A DNA stretch of 64,000 bases. Source: Pseudisothecium myosuroides (taxonomy: Eukaryota > Streptophyta > Bryopsida > Hypnales > Lembophyllaceae). A model generated the notes under the pieces. It did no database searches and was not told the origin of the DNA. It saw only the letters and a program-made list of their open reading frames with translations. A program made the translations under genes and the position numbers. How positions within the stretch are numbered: the first letter of the stretch is position 1; each line of letters begins with the position of its first letter. The DNA is taken from assembly GCA_951799445.1 (NCBI GenBank), contig OX637287.1:51179724-51243723 (forward strand). The letters run 5' to 3'. Of this stretch, positions 60,847-64,000 are shown in pieces.

Positions 60847-62312
60847 CATTGCAAACTCAACATGGGCTCACATTGACCAGCATGTTCCAGTGTCTATCGA
60901 AGGTTGGTTATACACGTGGACTTTGTACAATATTCTTCTTAATTTACTGGGAAAGAGAGTGCATTGTAACACCTAAGAAATTCTGAGGGTCCGCGATTTG
61001 CATCAGGAAGAAAACAAGCCGGTCTATTTGTCATGGGATACACCTACTTGTTCGCAGGGCATACTTGGATGGAGGATGTCCAGCTGCTTTTGGACACACA
61101 TTCTGCGGTTGTTCTCGAGAGCCAGGCTATTGAGGAAGACGTGTCGTCTTCCTATGGAGGCTCCTTAGTGTTTTTTTATATGTAATTAGTCGACTACTTT
61201 CTGCTGTATAGCTATTGAAGACTTGAGTTCAGAATGAGTTTCATTCGTGTGTTCAGATACGTAGGAGGTTTGGTTCTCAGTTGATTTTGAGAGAATTAGA
61301 GCTACTTCAGGTTGCAGGGATTTTGCTTCTGCAGGGTTGCATTGAAGCGTGCATTAGTTATGTCATCACGTTGAAGTGCTTCGGAGGGGTCTTCTAGAGT
61401 ATCTAATAAGAAAACTTCTGCTCCTGCCCTTTGAAGCTTGGAACTAAATTTTCAATTTGAGTTCGTTATCCATATCATGATGTAATGTGATGTTTTGATT
61501 TTGCTTTTCTTATTCACTACACTTTGAATTGATGATCTCAGCTTTCCCAAACTCAGGCTTGACGATTTTTCTGTTCCTGATATTTGCGTCTTGTGTAACA
61601 TTCATATTTCACAAATACATTCTTTCGCTCTAGAACATCACTGTGAATGTTCTAGTGTGGCCATGTGTCACCTTGACAGAAATTTGCCATCTACTCATAA
61701 ATCCATAACCTTCATTTGTTTGTACGAAGAAGCCACTCTTTTCTTTTCCTTTTATGTTGGTGTCAGGGACAAATATTGATCTTAGGATTTTGAAAATGGT
61801 GATGCAGCCTTTTTTTTCAGTGGTTCCAGTTGGTCTAATGTACTAATCTATGGCTTGCAAAACAGACCTGCCACTATAGTAGAACCACCCATTCCTGATC
61901 AGGGAGCCATACTCAATCTGTAGGGTGCACAAATTCCAACCAAGGTTAGTACATATTTCCAACCGAAGCTTGGAATGTGTTTTTTCTCCCTTTTCAAGGT
62001 TGGGATTAATAAAGTCAAGACACATGTTCCAAAGTAGTGAGCAAGAAAGTAGGAAGTCAGCAGGAAAGCAATTCTTGAATGATCGGAATTAGAAGAGTCT
62101 ATACATTGGGTATGGGTTTAGGCCAACTGTTGGCTTCCAAAACTTTTAGTAATTTGATTTCAAGGAAAAAAATCACGAAAAATTGGCAATGCCCATCATT
62201 TCTATCTTTCTACAGGGCATAAAATTTACATTGCCTTCTATTGCTCCAAAACATGTGCAGGATCGCTTAAGTAGTCGACTATGGGTGGTTTTATCATACA
62301 TGAAGCTACCCC
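60847..62312 (+). other. 3-prime flank of the 461-aa gene
   Basis: The first 600-700 bases, T-rich and moderately GC, are probably 3-prime untranslated sequence. Nothing else recognised; frames up to 62 codons only. Confidence 0.4.
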
Positions 62313-62316
62313 TTAA

Positions 62317-62903
62317 CCCCTGAAAGGAAAAAAGGAAAAAGGAAATGGACTAGGAGTTCAATTTTTGAACAATAGATGAATTCAAACACACAAAAATGCG
62401 ACTTTTCATCCATTGATTTTTTTGGAGATTCTTGTATTTAGTTGCTTAAAGCTGTATGGTATAGATTCTTGAGACTTTGCTTTGCACATATTCTATTATT
62501 CAATAAGTATTGGTAGGTTTGACCTTAAAAAGTAACCTTTTTAGTTCAAAAAATGACCCTTCAAAAACAACTTGAATAAGAAGGTGAAAATTAAAATCTT
62601 CAAAAATCATTGTGATTAGAACTTAGCATTTTGAACTTAAAGGAAAAAAATTCTTGTAAAAATCACAAATATTCAATTTACAATTGATTTTAGAAGGAAT
62701 TTTCAATTTTTGGTTTCAAATTTTATTGAAAAATATTGGTTTGTGTAATATTTGATCAAACCATATGGATATGACCTATGGATCATATCTTACAACTATT
62801 GTTTGAGAGTCATAAAATTATTATTTTAAGTTATTCTTCTAAGCATTTTATAAGTCATTTGCACAATTTTGGAAATGTGGACTACCTTTTGGTCCTTAAG
62901 GGA
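62317..62903 (+). mobile_element. TTAA-flanked non-autonomous element, copy C
   Basis: 587 bp, termini CCCCTGAAAGGA and TCCTTAAGGG with TTAA on both sides (62313-62316 and 62904-62907). Shorter and more diverged than copies A and B. Confidence 0.6.
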
Positions 62904-63232
62904 TTAAAGGATAAAGCCTATAACCTTGAAGGAAGGATCCAACAAGCACTCAGGCTCTAGAAGCATCCATTAATCTAGAGGTACACATTACTTTTTTATT
63001 GCACCAACAATGTACGAATAGTATACTTTTTAGGAGGTGGACGCTTTTAATGATCATTGTTTTTCAACTTCAAGAAATTCACAGCTAATTTCGCAAAGCT
63101 CCAAAAAATATGAAACGACTTGGGTTAGATGCCAATTCCATTTCTCTTTCAAGTAAAATTTACTAAAAAATATCTTAAGAAATTTAACCTTCCCAAATTA
63201 ATTTTCAGCTCTTATTGGCGCTTGTTCCTTAA

Positions 63233-64000
63233 CCCCTAAAGTCCCATTGTCCCCTTGTAGGACAAAATGGATTTTGGATAGGCTCCTACGATCTCAATAT
63301 TTGTTGTGATTTTCTAAATTTTATTTTGAAAATAGAAAAATACATTAGCTTTCTGAAAATATAATTTTTATTTCAATCAATGCCTAGAAGCAAAAGTTAT
63401 GGCACAAAAAGCCCTTTTTTTTAGTTTGGTGGGCAAAAGAAAATCTCAAAAATAATTTAAATAAAAATAATTTTTTTTTCCTCATAGATTATATTTTTGT
63501 CTAGATTTGAAGCTTTGATTCATTCTATTTGGACTAATAATGAGAAAATTATGGACAATCTTGTTTTTTGGGCAATCTAAGCATCTTCTTGAAAAAATAA
63601 CTTATAGAATTCAATTTTTAGAGTTTCTCAAAAAAAATTGTTACATAGAGTTAAATTTTCTTGCTATAACAAGCTCACCATTGGAATTAGTGTGTTTCAA
63701 TTCCACCTTAGAGCTATTAATGGTTTAGTTTTTCCTTCAATCTTAAACCTACTTCTACTTAAGAATTTTTTAATGAATGAAAACTAAGTGTGTTATTTTT
63801 GAATTTTTTTCCTAGACTTTCAACTCAATTCTACATTATATAAAGTTAGGAATTCAAAATCTATAGAACAAAAATTTGATTAAGAAGGTTCAAAGCCAAA
63901 AAATTTAGTTGAGTAATGTGCAAAAAGACTTGTTTCTTTCACTTTAAATGCAAATTTCTTGCAATCTACAAAGTCAAAGTTTTTGAAATTTCTTCCACAC
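63233..64000 (+). mobile_element. TTAA-flanked element, copy D, cut by window end
   Basis: Starts after TTAA at 63229-63232 with CCCCTAAAGTCCC, and follows copy A closely through its interior (ATTTTGTTGTGATTTT-like start, the AATGCCTAGAAGCAAAAGTT region). The right terminus lies beyond the window. Confidence 0.75.

Overview
The window is nuclear DNA of a land plant, AT-rich and dominated by transposable elements. The clearest host gene is a four-exon plant-type ribosomal protein eL33 gene (54095-55402, minus strand), with a telo-box just upstream of its start. The second solid gene is an intact 461-codon frame (59461-60846, plus strand) for a plant-conserved protein of unknown function. A small F-box-like frame lies at 15326-15835. 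The remnants of an unusual protein-kinase gene (33484-33786 and 37004-37512) recall kinases common in mosses, so a bryophyte or other non-flowering plant is my best guess. That guess is weak, because it rests on recollection of family sequences.

Layout. 1-3.0 kb: no gene seen. 3.0-6.0 kb: minus-strand copy of an LTR-type retroelement, interrupted by a 1.08-kb foldback element. 6.0-8.2 kb: a direct repeat, one copy of which carries a MITE-like insertion. 8.8-13.3 kb: a long decayed transposase-like coding region of a family I cannot name, with candidate D, D and E residues. 14.7-16.3 kb: F-box-like gene and its flanks. 16.4-17.3 kb: two minisatellites (30-bp and 50-bp units). 17.5-31.8 kb: one L1-type LINE, split by a foldback element in ORF1 and by a 6.6-kb LTR-type element in ORF2. 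That LTR-type element itself carries four smaller insertions. 31.8-38 kb: kinase-like gene remnants split by a complete PIF/Harbinger element with 16-bp terminal repeats and a 3-bp target duplication. 37.5-51 kb: CACTA-type MITEs, LTR-element debris, non-autonomous elements flanked by TTAA, and a duplicated segment of unknown origin. 52.2-53.1 kb: a further inverted-repeat element. 54-61.5 kb: the two solid host genes, arranged divergently. 62.3-64 kb: two more TTAA-flanked elements, the last cut by the window end.

Two themes link these parts. Insertion is deeply nested, and target duplications give the order of events. The coding remnants of three unrelated elements (LINE, Harbinger, unknown transposase) are broken mostly by TAG stops at places where Gln or Trp is expected, which suggests C-to-T decay of methylated CAG sites. 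Boundaries given with target duplications were read directly from the sequence. Family names come from remembered motifs and were not checked against any database.
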